From: Hydractinia symbiolongicarpus
Taxonomy: Eukaryota > Cnidaria > Hydrozoa > Anthoathecata > Hydractiniidae
Direction: 5' to 3'
Assembly: GCF_029227915.1 (NCBI RefSeq)
Contig: NC_079885.1
Coordinates: forward strand, 28,585,001 to 28,649,000
DNA: 64,000 nt
The notes under the pieces were generated by a model. The model was not told the origin of the DNA. It did not search any database and saw only the letters and a list, made by a program, of their open reading frames with translations. The position numbers were made by a program, and so were the translations under genes. Positions within the stretch are counted from its first letter, which is position 1. Each line of letters starts with the position of its first letter. Of this stretch, positions 23,803 through 36,900 are shown in pieces.

Positions 23803-24385
23803 GGGACCAATCCTGGCTGTTAGCACGCGCTGAAGAAATAGAGAAATTCTCAAAAACTAAATTTCATTGACTTCTTGGCGTTATCACTCCGTTTGAGTTA
23901 AAACGGTTGCGTCGCATATTCGTACCAACATGTATTTAGTGATATTTTTCCGATATTATTGAGTTATATCGCTTTTAACAGTGAAACGACTCTGGGAGTT
24001 AATTGAAGTAACTTTGGACTGTGACCTTATGAATGTGATAAGTGAGCCAACTGTACCCCAAGAAATGACATTCTTCTTAATTTGACATGATTGACGCAAC
24101 TCAGCGATTACACTGGTCGCTGTTTGGAGCGCTTTATTTAAAAATTTAGATAAATAAGTGATTTTTTACTGTGGGACGAATCCTAGCCGTTATCGCGCGC
24201 TGAAGAAATAGAGACAGTTTTAGAAGATACGTTTCAATGAATTTCTAAAGGTATGAGTCCGTTTGAGATACATCGGTTGAGTCACATATTCGTCCCCACA
24301 TGTATTTAGGGATATTTTTCGGATAATACTAGGTTGTATCGCTTTTAACAGTGAAACGATTGACTGTGGCACTTAATTGAACTAA
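23803..24385 (+). repeat. Copy of about 20830-21416 (shift about 2970 bp)
   Basis: Both segments have the rare strings 'cttggcgttatcactccg' and 'gagttaaaacggttgcgtcg', followed by the 'cattcgtccccacatg' type unit. The shift falls from 2973 to 2969 bp because the later copy has lost four bases at 'gaaacgactctggg' (near 23985). Further partners exist for the flanks, but they are weaker. Confidence 0.7.
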
Positions 24386-25683
24386 TTTTGGACTTTGACC
24401 TCAAAAATGTGATAAATGAGACAATTGGACCCAAGAAATAACCTTCGTCTTAATTTGACATGATTGCTGGAATATACCGATTTCGCTAGGCGCTGTGGTA
24501 GCGCTTCATTTAAAAATTTAGATAAATAAGTCATTTTTTACTGTGGTACGAATCCTAGCCATTATCGCGCGCTGAAGAAATAGAGACAGTTTTAGAAAGT
24601 ACATTTCAATGAATTTCTAACGGTATGAGTCCGTTTGAGTTACATTGGTTGAGTCACACATTCGTCCCCACATGTATTTAGGGATATTTTTAATAATACT
24701 AGGTTGTATCGCTTTTAACAGTGAAACGATTGACTGTGGCACTTAATTGAACTGATTTTGGACTTTGACATCAAAAATGTGATAAATGAGACAAGAAATA
24801 ACATTCGTCTTAATTTGACATGATTGCTGAAATTTACCGATTTCGCTGGGCGCTGTGGTAGCGCTTTATTTAAAAGTTTAAATATATAAGTCATTTTTTA
24901 CTGTGGGACCAATCCTAGCCGTTAGCGCGCTGAAGAAATAAAAAAATTTTCAAAAACTACATTTCATTGACTTTCTAACGGTGTCAATCCGCTTAAGTAA
25001 CAACGGTTGCGTCACGTATTCGTACCAACAAATATTTAGTCATTTTTTTCCGATATTGCTCAGTTGTGTTGCTTTTGACAGTGAAACGATTGACTGTGGG
25101 ACTTAATTGAAGTGATTCTGTACTGTGACCTTATAAATGTGATAAATGAGCCTATTGGACTCCAAGGATTAACATTCTTCTTAATTTGACATGATTGCTG
25201 GAATTCAGCTATTATACTCGGCCCTATGGTAGCGCTTCACTTAAACATTTATATAAGATAAGTCCTTTTTTACTGTGGGACCAATCCTGGCCGTTAGCAC
25301 GCGCTAAATAAATAGGAACAGTTTCAAAGACTACATTTCATTGACCTTCTGGCGGTATAAATCCGTTTGAGTTACAACGGTTGCCTCACATATTCATACC
25401 AACATGTATTTAGCGATAGTATTCGGATATTACTAGGTTGCATCGCTTTTAACAGTGAAACGATAAACTGTGGGACTTAATTGAACTGATTTTGGACCGT
25501 GATCTTATAAATGTGATAAATGAGACAATTGGACCCAAGGAATAACATTCTTTTTAATTTGACATGATTGCTGGAATTTACCGATTTCGCTGGGCGCTGT
25601 GGTAGCGTTTTGTTTAAAAGTTTAGATATATAAGTCGTTTTGTACTGCGGGACCAATCCTAGCCGTTAGCGCGCGTTGAAGAA

Positions 25684-25836
25684 ATAGAAACAGTTTCAAA
25701 GACTACATTTCATTGACCTTCTGGCGGTATAAATCCGTTTGAGTTACAACGGTTGCCTCACATATTCATACCAACATGTATTTAGCGATAGTATTCGGAT
25801 ATTACTAGGTTGCATCGCTTTTAACAGTGAAACGAT
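25684..25836 (+). repeat. About 150-bp patch identical to the adjacent monomer (25312-25464)
   Basis: Two neighbouring units (starts 25277 and 25649) differ clearly in their first 35 bases and after about 25836, but share a patch that includes the otherwise rare 'gcctcacatattcatacc'. The unit at 25649 begins with gttagcgcgcgttgaag and then switches to the 'cagtttcaaagac... ggcggtataaatccg' type. A short shared tract inside otherwise different units is what gene conversion would leave. Confidence 0.65.
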
Positions 25837-26020
25837 TGACTGTGGCACTTAATTGAATTGATTTTGGACTGTGACCTTATAAATGTGATAAGTAAGACAA
25901 TTGGAACCAAGAAATATCATTCTTCTTAATTTGACATGATTGCTAGAATTTACTGATTTCACTGGGCGCTGTGGTAGGGATTCACTTAAAAATTTATATA
26001 AATAAGTCATTTTTTACGTT

Positions 26021-26424
26021 GGGACCAATCCTAGCCGTTAGCCCGCGCTGAAGAAAGTGAAACAGTTTTAAAAACAACATTTCATTGACTTTCTAACGGT
26101 ATCAGTCCTTTTCAATTACAACAGTTGCGTCGCATAATCGTACCATCATGTATTTAGCGATATTTTTCTGATTTTACTAGGTTGCATCGTTTTTAACAGT
26201 GAAAGGATTGACTGTGGGTCTTAATTGAACTGATTTTGGACTTTGACCTCAAAAATGTGACAAATGAGACAAGAAAAAACATTCGTCTTACTTTGACATG
26301 ATTGCCGAAATTTTCCGATTTCTCTGGGCGCTGTGGTAGCGCTTTATTTATAAGTTTAGATAAATAAGTCATTTTTTAACGCTTCACTTTAAAAATTTAG
26401 ATAAAATAAGTCATTTTTTACTGT
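26021..26424 (+). repeat. 404-bp fusion monomer with duplicated tail
   Basis: The unit runs to its normal end, 'aataagtcattttttaa' (to about 26380). Instead of 'ctgtgggac' it continues 'cgcttcactttaaaaattta' and gives a second 'aataagtcattttttactgt'. The left part matches 21440-21565 ('gagacaagaaaaaacattcg', 'tttatttataagtttag') and the right part matches the unusual 'gtgttaacgcttcacttt' near 21887. It therefore looks like an unequal join between copies of two successive monomers of that region, at the shared letters 'ttaa(c)'. Confidence 0.8.
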
Positions 26425-27543
26425 GGGACCAATCCTAGCCGTTAGCGCGCGCTGAAGAAATAGAGACAGTTTCAAATACTACATTTCATTGACTTTCTAA
26501 CGGTGTCAATCCGCTTAACTTACAACGGTTGAGTCAAATATTTGTACCAACATGTATTTAGTGATTTTTTTCCGATATTACTAAGTTGTATCGCTTTTAA
26601 CAGTGAAACGATTGACTGTGGGACTTAATTGAAGTGATTCTGGACTGCAACCTTATAAATGTAATAAATGAGCCAATCGGACTACAAGGAAAAACATTCT
26701 TCTTAATTTGACATGATTGCTGCAATTCAGCAATTACACTCGTCCCAGTGGTTGCGCTTCACTAAAAAATTTAGATAAAATAAGTCTGTTTGTACTGTGG
26801 GACCAATCCTAGCCGTTAGCACGCTGAAGAAATAGAAAAATTTTCAAAAACTACATTTCATTGACTTTGTAACGGTGTCAATCCGCTTTAGTAACAACGG
26901 TTGCGTCACATGTTCGTACCAACATGTATTTAGTGATTTTTTTCCGATATTACTCATTTGTATTGCTTTTGACAGTGAAACGATTGACTGTGGGTCTTAA
27001 TTGAAGTGATTCTGTACTGTGACCTTATAAATGTAATAAATGAGCCAATTGGACTCCAAGGAATAACATGCTTCTTAATTTCACATGATTGCTGGAATTC
27101 AGCGATTACACTCGCCCCTATGGTAGCGCTTCACTTAAAAATTTATACAAAATAAGTAATTTTTTACTGTGGGACCAATCCTAACCGTTAGCACGCGCTG
27201 AATAAATAGGAACAGTTTCAAAGACTACATTTCATTGACTTTCTGGCGGTATAAATCCGTTTGAGTTACAACGGTTGCGTCACATATTCGTACCAACATA
27301 TACTTAGCGATATTTTTCTGATTTTACTAGGTTGCATCGCTTTTAACAGTGAAAGGATTGACTGTGGGACTTGATTGAACTGATTTTGGACTTTGACCTC
27401 ATAAATGTGACAAATGAGACTATTGGACCCAAGAAATATCATTCTTCTTAATTTGACATGATTGCTAGAATTTACCGATTTCGCTGGGCGCTGTGGTAGC
27501 GCTTTATTTAAAAGTTTTGATTAAAAAAGTGATTTTGTACTGT

Positions 27544-30500
27544 GGGTCCAATCCTAGCCGTTAGAGCGCGCCGAAGAAATAGAGACATTCTCAAAAACTA
27601 CATTTCATTGACTTCTTGGCGGTATCACTCCGTTTGAGTTACAACGGTTGCGTCACATATTCGTACCAACATGTATTTAGTGATATTTTTCCGATATTAT
27701 TGAGTTATATCGCTTTTAACAGTGAAACGATTGACTCTGGGACTTAATTGAAGTAACTTTGGACTGTGACCTTATGAATGTGATAAGTGAGCCAACTGGA
27801 TCCCAAGAAATGACATTCTTCTTAATTTGACATGATTGCCGCAACTCAGCGATTACACTGGTCGCTTTTTGGAGCGCTTCATTTAAAAGATTTGATTAAA
27901 AAAGTGATTTTTTACTGTGGGACGAATCCTAGCCGTTATCGCGCGCTGAAGAAATAGAGACAGTTTTAGAAGATACGTTTCAATCAATTTCTAACGGTAT
28001 GAGTCCGTTGGAGTTACATCGGTTGAGTCACATATTCGTCCCCACATGTATTTTTCTGATAATACTAGGTTGTATCGCTTTTAACAGTGAAACGATTGAC
28101 TGTGACACTTAATTGAACTGATTTTGGACTGTGACCTTATAAATGTGATAAGTGAGACAATTGGAACCAAGAAATATCATTCTTCCTTATTTGACATGAT
28201 TGCTGGAATTTACTGATTTCACTGGGCGCTGTGGTAGGGATTCAATTAAAAATTTAGATAAATAAGTCATTTTTTACGTTGGGACCAATCCTAGCCGTTA
28301 GCCCGCGCTGAAGAAAGAGAAACAGTTTTAAAAACTACATTTCATTGACTCTCTAACGGTATCAGTACTTTTCAATTACAACAGTTGCGTCACATATTCG
28401 TACCATCATGTATTTAGCGATATTTTTCTGATTTTACTATGTTGCATCGTTTTTAACAGTGAAAGGATTGACTGTGGGACTTAATTGAACTGATTTTGGA
28501 CTTTGACCTCAAAAATGTGATAAATGAGACAATTGGACCCAAGAAATAACATTCTTCTTAATTTGACATGATTGTTGGAATTTACCGATTTCGCTGGGCG
28601 CTGTCGTAGCGCTTTATTTAAAAGTTTAGATTAAAAAAGTCATTTTGTACTGTGGGACCAATCCTAGCCGTTAGAGCACGCCGAAGAAATAGAGACATTC
28701 TCAAAAACAACATTTCATTGACTTCTTGGCGGTATCACTCCGTTTGAGTTACAACGGTTGCGTCACATATTCGTACCAACATGTATTTAGTGATATTTTT
28801 CCGATGTTATTGAGTTATATCGCTTTTAACAGTGAAACGATTGACTCTGGGACTTAATTGAAGTAACTTTGGACAGTGACCTTATGAATGTGATAAGTGA
28901 GCCAACTGGACCCCAAAAAATGACATTCTTCTTAATTTGACATGATTGCCGCAACTCAGCGATTACACTGGTCGCTTTTTGGAGCGCTTCATTTAAAAAT
29001 TTAGATAAATAAGTGATTTTTTACTGTGGGACGAATCCTAGCCGTTAACGCGCGCTGAAGAAATAGAGACAGTTTTAGAAGATACGTTTCAATGAATTTC
29101 TAACGGTATGAGTCCGTTGGAGTTACATCGGTTGAGTCACATATTCGTCCCCACATGTATTTAGTGATATTTTTCTGATAATACTAGGTTGTATCGCTTT
29201 TAACAGTGAAACGATTGACTATGGCACTTAATTGAACTGATTTTGGACTGTCACCTTATAAATGTGATAAGTGAGACAATTGGAACCAAGAAATATCATT
29301 CTTCCTTATTTGACATGATTGCTGGAATTTACTGATTTCACTGGGCGCTGTGGTAGGGATTCACTTAAAAATTTAGATAAATAAGTCATTTTTTACGTTG
29401 GGACCAACCCTAGCCGTTATCCCGCGCTGAAGAAAGAGAAACAGTTTTAAAAACTACATTTCATTGACTCTCTAACGGTAACAGTCCTTTTCAATTACAA
29501 CAGTTGCGTCACATATTCGTACCATCATGTATTTAGCGATATTTTTCTGATTTTACTACGTTGCATCGTTTTTAACAGTGAAAGGATTGACTGTGGGACT
29601 TAATTGAACTGATTTTGGACTTTGACCTCAAAAATGTGATAAATGAGACAATTGGACCCAAGAAATAACATTCTTCTTAATTTGACATGATTGTTGGAAT
29701 TTACCGATTTCGCTGGGCGCTGTGGTAGCGCTTTATTTAAAAGTTTAGATTAAAAAAGTCATTTTGTACTGTGGGACCAATCCTAGCCGTTAGAGCGCGC
29801 CGAAGAAATAGAGACATTCTCAAAAACTACATTTCATTGACTTCTTGGCGGTATCACTCCGTTTATGTTACAACGGTTGCGTCACATATTCGTACCAACA
29901 TGTATTTAGTGATATTTTTCCGATATTATTGAGTTATATCGCTTTTAACAGTGAAACGATTGACTCTGGGACTTAATTGAAGTAACTTTGGACTGTGACC
30001 TTATGAATGTGATAAGTGAGCCAACTGGACCCCAAGAAATGACATTCTTCTTAATTTGACATGATTGCCGCAACTCAGCGATTACACTGGTCGCTTTTTG
30101 GAGCGCTTCATTTAAAAATTTAGATAAATAAGTGATTTTTTACTGTGGGACGAATCCTAGCCGTTATCGCGCGCTGAAGAAATAGAGACAGTTTTAGAAG
30201 ATACGTTTCAATGAATTTCTAACGGTATGAGTCCGTTGGAGTTACATCGGTTGAGTCACATATTCGTCCCCACATGTATTTAGGGATATTTTTCTGGTAA
30301 TACTAGGTTGTATCGCTTTTAACAGTGAAACGATTGACTGTGGCACTTAATTGAACTGATTTTGGACTGTGACCTTATAAATGTGATAAGTGAGACAATT
30401 GGAACCAAGAAATATCATTCTTCCTTATTTGACATGATTGCTGGAATTTACTGATTTCACTGGGCGCTGTGGTAGGGATTTACTTAAAAATTTAGATAAA

Positions 30501-30880
30501 TAAGTAATTTTTTACGTTGGGACCAACCCTAGCCGTTATCCCGCGCTGAAGAAAGAGAAACAGTTTTAAAAACTACATTTCATTGACTCTCTAACGGTAT
30601 CAGTCCTTTTCAATTACAACAGTTGCGTCACATATTCGTACCATCATGTATTAAGCGATATTTTTCTGATTTTACTATGTTGCATCGTTTTTAACAGTGA
30701 AAGGATTGACTGTGGGACTTAATTGAACTGATTTTGGACTTTGACCTCAAAAATGTGATAATTGAGACAAGAAATAACATTCGGCTTAATTTGACATGAT
30801 TGCTGAAATTTACCGATTTCTCTGGGCACTGTGGTAGCGCTTTATTTAAAAGTTTAGATAAATAAGTCATTTTTTACTGT
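27544..30880 (+). repeat. Block 4: trimer higher-order repeat (about 1119 bp), three copies
   Basis: Starts 27544, 27919, 28281 / 28654, 29028, 29400 / 29773, 30147, 30519. Unit 1 is marked by 'gttagagcgcgccgaag' and 'agagacattctc'. Unit 2 is marked by 'gaagatacgtttcaat' and 'cattcgtccccacatg'. Unit 3 is marked by 'ttacgttgggaccaa', 'cccgcgctgaagaaagag' and 'accatcatgtatt'. The second copy is 1119 bp. The first is 1110 bp, mainly because its unit 2 lost about 12 bp at 'cacatgtatttttctgat' (near 28053). The third copy runs into a different tail near 30760. This is the most regular higher-order pattern in the window. Confidence 0.85.
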
Positions 30881-33800
30881 GGGACCAATTCCAGCCGTTA
30901 GCGCGCTGAAAAAATAGAAAAATTTTCAAAAACTACATTTCATTGACTTTCTAACAGTGTCAATCCGCTTAAGTAACAACGGTTGCGTCACGTATTCGTA
31001 CCAACATGTATTTAGTGATTTTTTCCCGATATTACTCAGTTGTTTTGCTTTTGACAGTGAAACGATTGACTGTGGGACTTAATTGAAATGATTCTGTACT
31101 GTGACCTTATAAATGTGATAAATGAGCCTATTGGACTCCAAGGAATAACATTCTTCTTAATTTGACATGATTGCTGGAATTCAGCTATTATACTCGGCCC
31201 TATGGTAGCGCTTCACTTAAAAATTTATATAAAATAAGTCCTTTTTTACTGTGGGACCAATCCTGGCCGTTAGCACGCGCTGAATAAATAGGAACAGTTT
31301 CAAAGACTACATTTTATTGACCTTTTGGCGGTATAAATCCGTTTGAGTTACAACGGTTGCGTCACATATTCGTACCAACATGTATTTAATTATATTTTTC
31401 TGATATTATTAAGTTATATCGCTTTTAACAGTGAAACAATTGACTCTTGGACTTAATTGAAATAACTTTGGACTGTGACCTAATAAATGTGATAAGTGAG
31501 CCAACTGAAACCCAAGAAATAACATTCTTCCTAATTTGACATGATTGCCGCAACTCAGCGATTACACTGGGCGCCGGTTGGAGCGCTTCATTTAAAAATT
31601 TAGATAAATAAGTCATTTTTTACGGTGGGATCAATCCTAGCCGTTAGCCCGCGCTGAAGAAAGAGAAACAGTTTTAAAAACTAAATTTCATTGACTCTCT
31701 AACGGTATCAGTCCTTTTCAATTACAACGGTTGCGTCACATATTCGTACCATCATGTATTTAGCGATATTTTTCTGATTTTACTAGGTTGCATCGTTTTT
31801 AACAGTGAAAGGATTGACTGTGGGACATAATTGAACTGATTTTGGACTTTGACCTCAAAAATGTGATAAATGAGACAAGAAAAACCATTCGTCTTAATTT
31901 GACATGATTGCTGAAATTTACCGATTTCGCTGGGCGCTGTGGTAGCGCTTTATTTAAAAGTTTAGATAAATAAGTCATTTTTTACTGTGTGACCAATCCT
32001 AGCCGTTAGCGCGCTGAAGAAATAGAAAAATTTTCAAAAACTACATTTCATTGACTTTCTAACGGTGTCAATCCGCTTAAGTTACAACGGTTGCGTCACG
32101 TATTCGTACCAACATGTATTTAGTGATTTTTTTCCGATATTACTAAGTTGTATTGCTTTTGAAAGTGAAACGATTGACTGTGGGACTTAATTGAAGTGAT
32201 TCTGTACTGTGGCCTTATAAATGTGATAAATGAGCCAATTGGACTCCAAGGAATAACATTCTTCTTAATTTGACATGATTGCTGGAATTCAGCGATTACA
32301 CACGGCCCTATGGTAGCGCTTCACTTAAAAATTTACACAAAATAAGTCATTTTTTACTGTGGGACCAATCCTGGCCGTTAGCACGCGCTGAATAAATAGG
32401 AACAGCTCCAAAGACTTCATTTCATTGACTTTTTGGCGGTATAAATCCGCTGGAGTTACAACGGTTGCGTCACATATTCGTACCAACATGTATTTAGCGA
32501 TAATTTTCTGATTTTACTAGGTTGCATCGTTTTTAACAGTGAAAGGATTGACTGTGGGACTTAATTGAACTGAATTTAGACTTTGACCTTAAAAATGAGA
32601 TAAATGAGACAATTGTGGTAGCGCTTCATTTAAAAATTTATATAAATAAGTCATTTTTTACGGTGGGACCAATCCTAGCTGTTAGCGCAGGCTGAAGAAA
32701 GAGAGACAGTTTTAAAAACTACATTTCATTGACTTTCTAACAGTATCAGTCCGTTTCAATTACAACGGTTGCGTCACATATTCGTACCAACATGTGTTTA
32801 GCGATATTTTTCTGATTTTACTAGGTTGCATCGCTTTTAACAGTGAAAGGATTGAATGTGGGACTTAATTGAACTGATTTTGGACTTTGACCTCATAAAT
32901 GTGATAAATGAGACGATTTGACACAAGGAATAACATTTTTCTTAATTTGACATGATTGCTGGAATTTACCGATTTCGCTGGGCGCTGTGGTAGCGTTTTT
33001 TTTAAAAGTTTAGATAAATAAGTCCTTTTGTACTGTGGGACCAATCCTAGCCGTTACCGCGCTGAAGAAATAGAAAAATTTTCAAAAACTACATTTCATT
33101 GACTTTCTAACGGTGTCAATCCGCTTAAGTTACAACGGTTGCGTCACGTATTCGTACCAACATGTATTTAGTGATTTTTTTCCGATATTACTAGGTTGCA
33201 TCGTTTTTAACAGTGAAAGGATTGACTGTGGGACTTAATTGAACTAAATTTGGACTTTGAACTTAAAAATGAGATAAATGAGACAATTGTGGTAGCGCTT
33301 CATTTAAAAATTTAGATAAATAAGTCATTTCTTACGGTAGGACCAATCCTAGCCGTTAGCGCGCGCTGAAGAAAGAGAGACAGTTTTAAAAACTACATTT
33401 CATTGACTTTCTAACAGTATCAGTCCGTTTCAATTACAACGGTTGCGTCACATATTCGTACCAACATGTATTTAGCGATATTTTTCTGATTTTACTAGGT
33501 TGCATCGCTTTTAACAGTGAAAGGATTGAATGTGGGACTTAATTGAACTGATTTTGGACTTTGACCTCATAAATGTGATAAATGAGACAATTTGACCCAA
33601 GGAATAACATTTTTCCTAATTTGACATGATTGCTGGAATTTACCGATTTCGCTGGGCGCTGTGGTAGCGTTTTTTTTAAAAGTTTAGATAAATAAGTCCT
33701 TTTGTACTGTGGGACCAATCCTAGCGGTTAGCGCGCGTTGAAGAAATAGAAACATTTTCAAAAACTTCATTTCATTGACTTTCTAACGGTGTCAATTCGC

Positions 33801-33996
33801 TTGAATTACAACAGTTGCGTCACATAATCGTACCAACATGTATTTAGTGATTTTTTTCCGATATTACTAAGATGTATCGCTTTTAACAGTGAAACGATTG
33901 ACTGTGGGATTTAATTGAAGTGATTCTGGACTGTGACCTTATAAATGTGATAAATGAGCCAATTGGACTCCAAGGAATAACATTCTTCTTAATTGG
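30881..33996 (+). repeat. Block 5: mixed monomers, two with about 70-bp deletion
   Basis: Monomer starts: 30881, 31253, 31627, 31989, 32361, 32665, 33037, 33339, 33711. The 362-bp units have 'gagacaagaaa' in place of 'gagacaattggacccaagaaa', a 10-bp loss. No non-satellite sequence is present. Confidence 0.85.
32515..33710 (+). repeat. 674-bp dimer duplication carrying a deleted monomer
   Basis: The segments from about 32515 and 33189 match at a 674-bp shift. Both contain the fusion 'gagacaattgtggtagcgc', at 32614 and 33288, in which roughly 70 bp between 'caatt' and 'gtggtagcgc' are missing. This gives the 304- and 302-bp intervals. Both also share the odd 'aaaatgagataaatgag'. The deletion was copied together with the adjacent full unit (32665 and 33339). 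Confidence 0.8.
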
Positions 33997-33997
33997 A

Positions 33998-36900
33998 CAT
34001 GATTGCTGAAATTTACTGATTTCACTGGGCGCTGTGGTAGGGATTCATTTAAAAATTTATTTTAATAAGTCATTTTTTACGGTGGGGCCAATCCTACCCG
34101 TTAGTCCGCGCTGGAGAAAGAGAAACAGTTTTAAAACTTACATTTCATTGACTCTCTAACGGTATCAGTTCTTTTCAATTACAACGGTTGCGTCACATAT
34201 TCGTACCATCATGTATTTAGCGATATTTTTCTGATTTTACTAGGTTGCATCGTTTTTAACAGTGAAAGGATTGACTGTGGGACTTAATTGAACTGATTTT
34301 GGACTTTGACCTCAAAAATGTGATAAATGAGACAAGAAATAACATTCGTCTTAATTTGACATGATCGCTGAAATTTACCGATTTCGCTGGGCGCTGTGGT
34401 AGCGCTTTATATAAAAGTTTGGATAAATAAGTCATTTTTTACTGTTGGACCAGTCCTAGCCGTTAGCGCGCTGAAGAAATAGAAAAATTTTCAAAAACTA
34501 CATTTCATTGACTTTCTAACGGTGTCAATCCGCTTAAGTAACAACGGTTGCGTCACATATTCGTACCAACATGTATTTAGTGATATTTTTCCGATATTAT
34601 TAAGTTTTATCGCTTTTAACAGTGAAACGATTGACTCTGGGACTTAATTGAAATAACTTTGGACTGTGACCAAATAAATGTGATTAGTGAGCCAACTGGA
34701 ACCCAAGAAATAACATTCTTCTTAATTTGACATGATTGCTGGAATTCAGCGATTACACTCGGCCCTATGGTAGCGCTTCACTTAAAAATTTATTCAAAAT
34801 AAGTCATTTTTTACTGTGGGACCAATCCTGGCCGTTAACACGCGCTGAATAAATAGGAACAGTTTCAAAGACTACATTTCATTGACTTTCTGGCGGTATA
34901 AATCCGTTTGAGTTACAACGGTTGCGTCACATATTCGTACCAACATGTATTTAGTGATATTTTTCCGATATTATTAAGTTTTATCGCTTTTAACAGTGAA
35001 AAGATTGACTCTGGGACTTAATTGAAATAACTTTGGACTGTGACCAAATAAATGTGATTAGTGAGCGAACTGGAACCCAAGAAATAACATTCTTCTTAAT
35101 TTGACATGATTGCCGACACTCAGCGATTACACTGGGCGCTGTTTGGAGCGCTTCATTTAAAAATTTAGATAAATAAGTCATTTTTTTCTGTGGGAAGAAT
35201 CCTAGCCGTTAGTGGGGGCTGAAGAAAGAGAGAACGTTTTAAAAACTACATCTCATTGACTCTGTAACGGTATCAGTCCGTTTCAATTACAACGGTTGCG
35301 TCACATATTCGTACCAACATGTATTTATCGATATTTTTCTGATTTTACTAGGTTGCATCGCTTTTAACAGTGAAAGGATTGACTGTGGGACATAATTGAA
35401 CTGATTTTGGACTTTGACCTCAAAAATGTGATAAATGAGACAAGAAAAACCATTCGTCTTAATTTGACATGATTGCTGAAATTTACCGATTTCGCTGGGC
35501 GCTGTGGTAGCGCTTTATTTAAAAGTTTAGATAAATAAGTCATTTTGTACTGTGGGACCAATCCTAGCCGTTAGTGCGCGTTGAAGAAATAGAAACATTT
35601 TCAAAAACTTCATTTCATTGACTTTCTAACGGTGTCAATTCGCTTGAATTACAACAGTTGCGTCACATAATCGTACCAACATGTATTTAGTGATTTTTTT
35701 CCGATATTACTAAGATGTATCGCTTTTAACAGTGACACGATTGACTGTGGGATTTATTTGAAGTGATTCTGGACTGTGACCTTATAAATGTGATAAATGA
35801 GCCAATTGGACTCCAAGGAATAACATTCTTCTTAATTGGACATGGTTGCTGCAATTCAGCGATTACACTGGTTGCTGTTTGGAGTGCTTGATTTAAAAAT
35901 TTAGATAAATAAGTGATTTTTTACTGTGGGACGAATCCTAGCCGTTATCGCGCGCTGAAGAAATAGAGACAGTTTTAGAAGATACGTTTCAATGAATTTC
36001 TAACGGTATGAGTCCGTTTGAGTTACATCGGTTGAGTCAAATATTCGTCCCCACATGTATTTAGGGATATTTTTCTGATAATACTAGGTTGTATCGCTTT
36101 TAACAGTGAAACGATTGACTGTGGCACTTAATTGAACTGATTTTGGACTGTGACCTTATAAATGTGATAAGTGAGACAATTGGAACCAAGAAATATCATT
36201 CTTCTAAATTTGACATGATTGCTGAAATTTACTGATTTCACTGGGCGCTGTGGTAGGGATTCATTTAAAAATTCAGATTAATAAGTCATTTTTTACGGTG
36301 GGGCCAATCCTAGCCGTTAGCCCGCGCTGGAGAAAGAGAAACAGTTTTAAAACTTACATTTCATTGACTCTCTAACGGTATCAGTCCTTTTCAATTACAA
36401 CGGTTGCGTCACATATTTGTACCATCATGTATTTAGCGATATTTTTCTGATTTTACTAGGTTGCATCGTTTTTAACAGTGAATGGATTGACTGTGGGACT
36501 TAATTGAACTGATTTTGGACTTTGACCTCAAAAATGTGATAAATGAGACAAGAAATAACATTCGTCTTAATTTGACATGATCGCTGAAATTTACCGATTT
36601 CGCTGGGCGCTGTGGTAGCGCTTTATATAAAAGTTTGGATAAATAAGTCATTTTTTACTGTTGGACCAATCCTAGCCGTTAGCGCGCTGAAGAAATAGAA
36701 AAATTTTCAAAAACTACATTTCATTGACTTTCTAACGGTGTCCATCCGCTTAAGTTACAACGGTTGCGTCACATATTCGTACCAACATGTATTTAGTGAT
36801 ATTTTTCCGATATTATTAAGTTTTATCGCTTTTAACAGTGAAACGATTGACTCTGGGACTTAATTGAAATAACTTTGGACTGTGACCAAATAAATGTGAT

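Larger units (their letters stand above)
16737..27543 (+). repeat. Block 3: heterogeneous monomers of several subfamilies
   Basis: Monomer starts: 16737, 17108, 17478, 17856, 18230, 18600, 18974, 19346, 19718, 20089, 20459, 20830, 21204, 21566, 21938, 22312, 22686, 23060, 23431, 23803, 24173, 24545, 24905, 25277, 25649, 26021, 26425, 26799, 27171. New subfamilies appear here: one with 'cattcgtccccacatg' and 'ttatcgcgcgctgaag' (17108, 18974, 19718, 21204, 24173, 24545), one with 'gcacgcgctgaataaatagg', and one with 'gcgctgaagaaatagaaaaa'. The 378-bp unit at 17478 owes its extra length to an expanded T/A run near 17521-17536. Confidence 0.88.
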
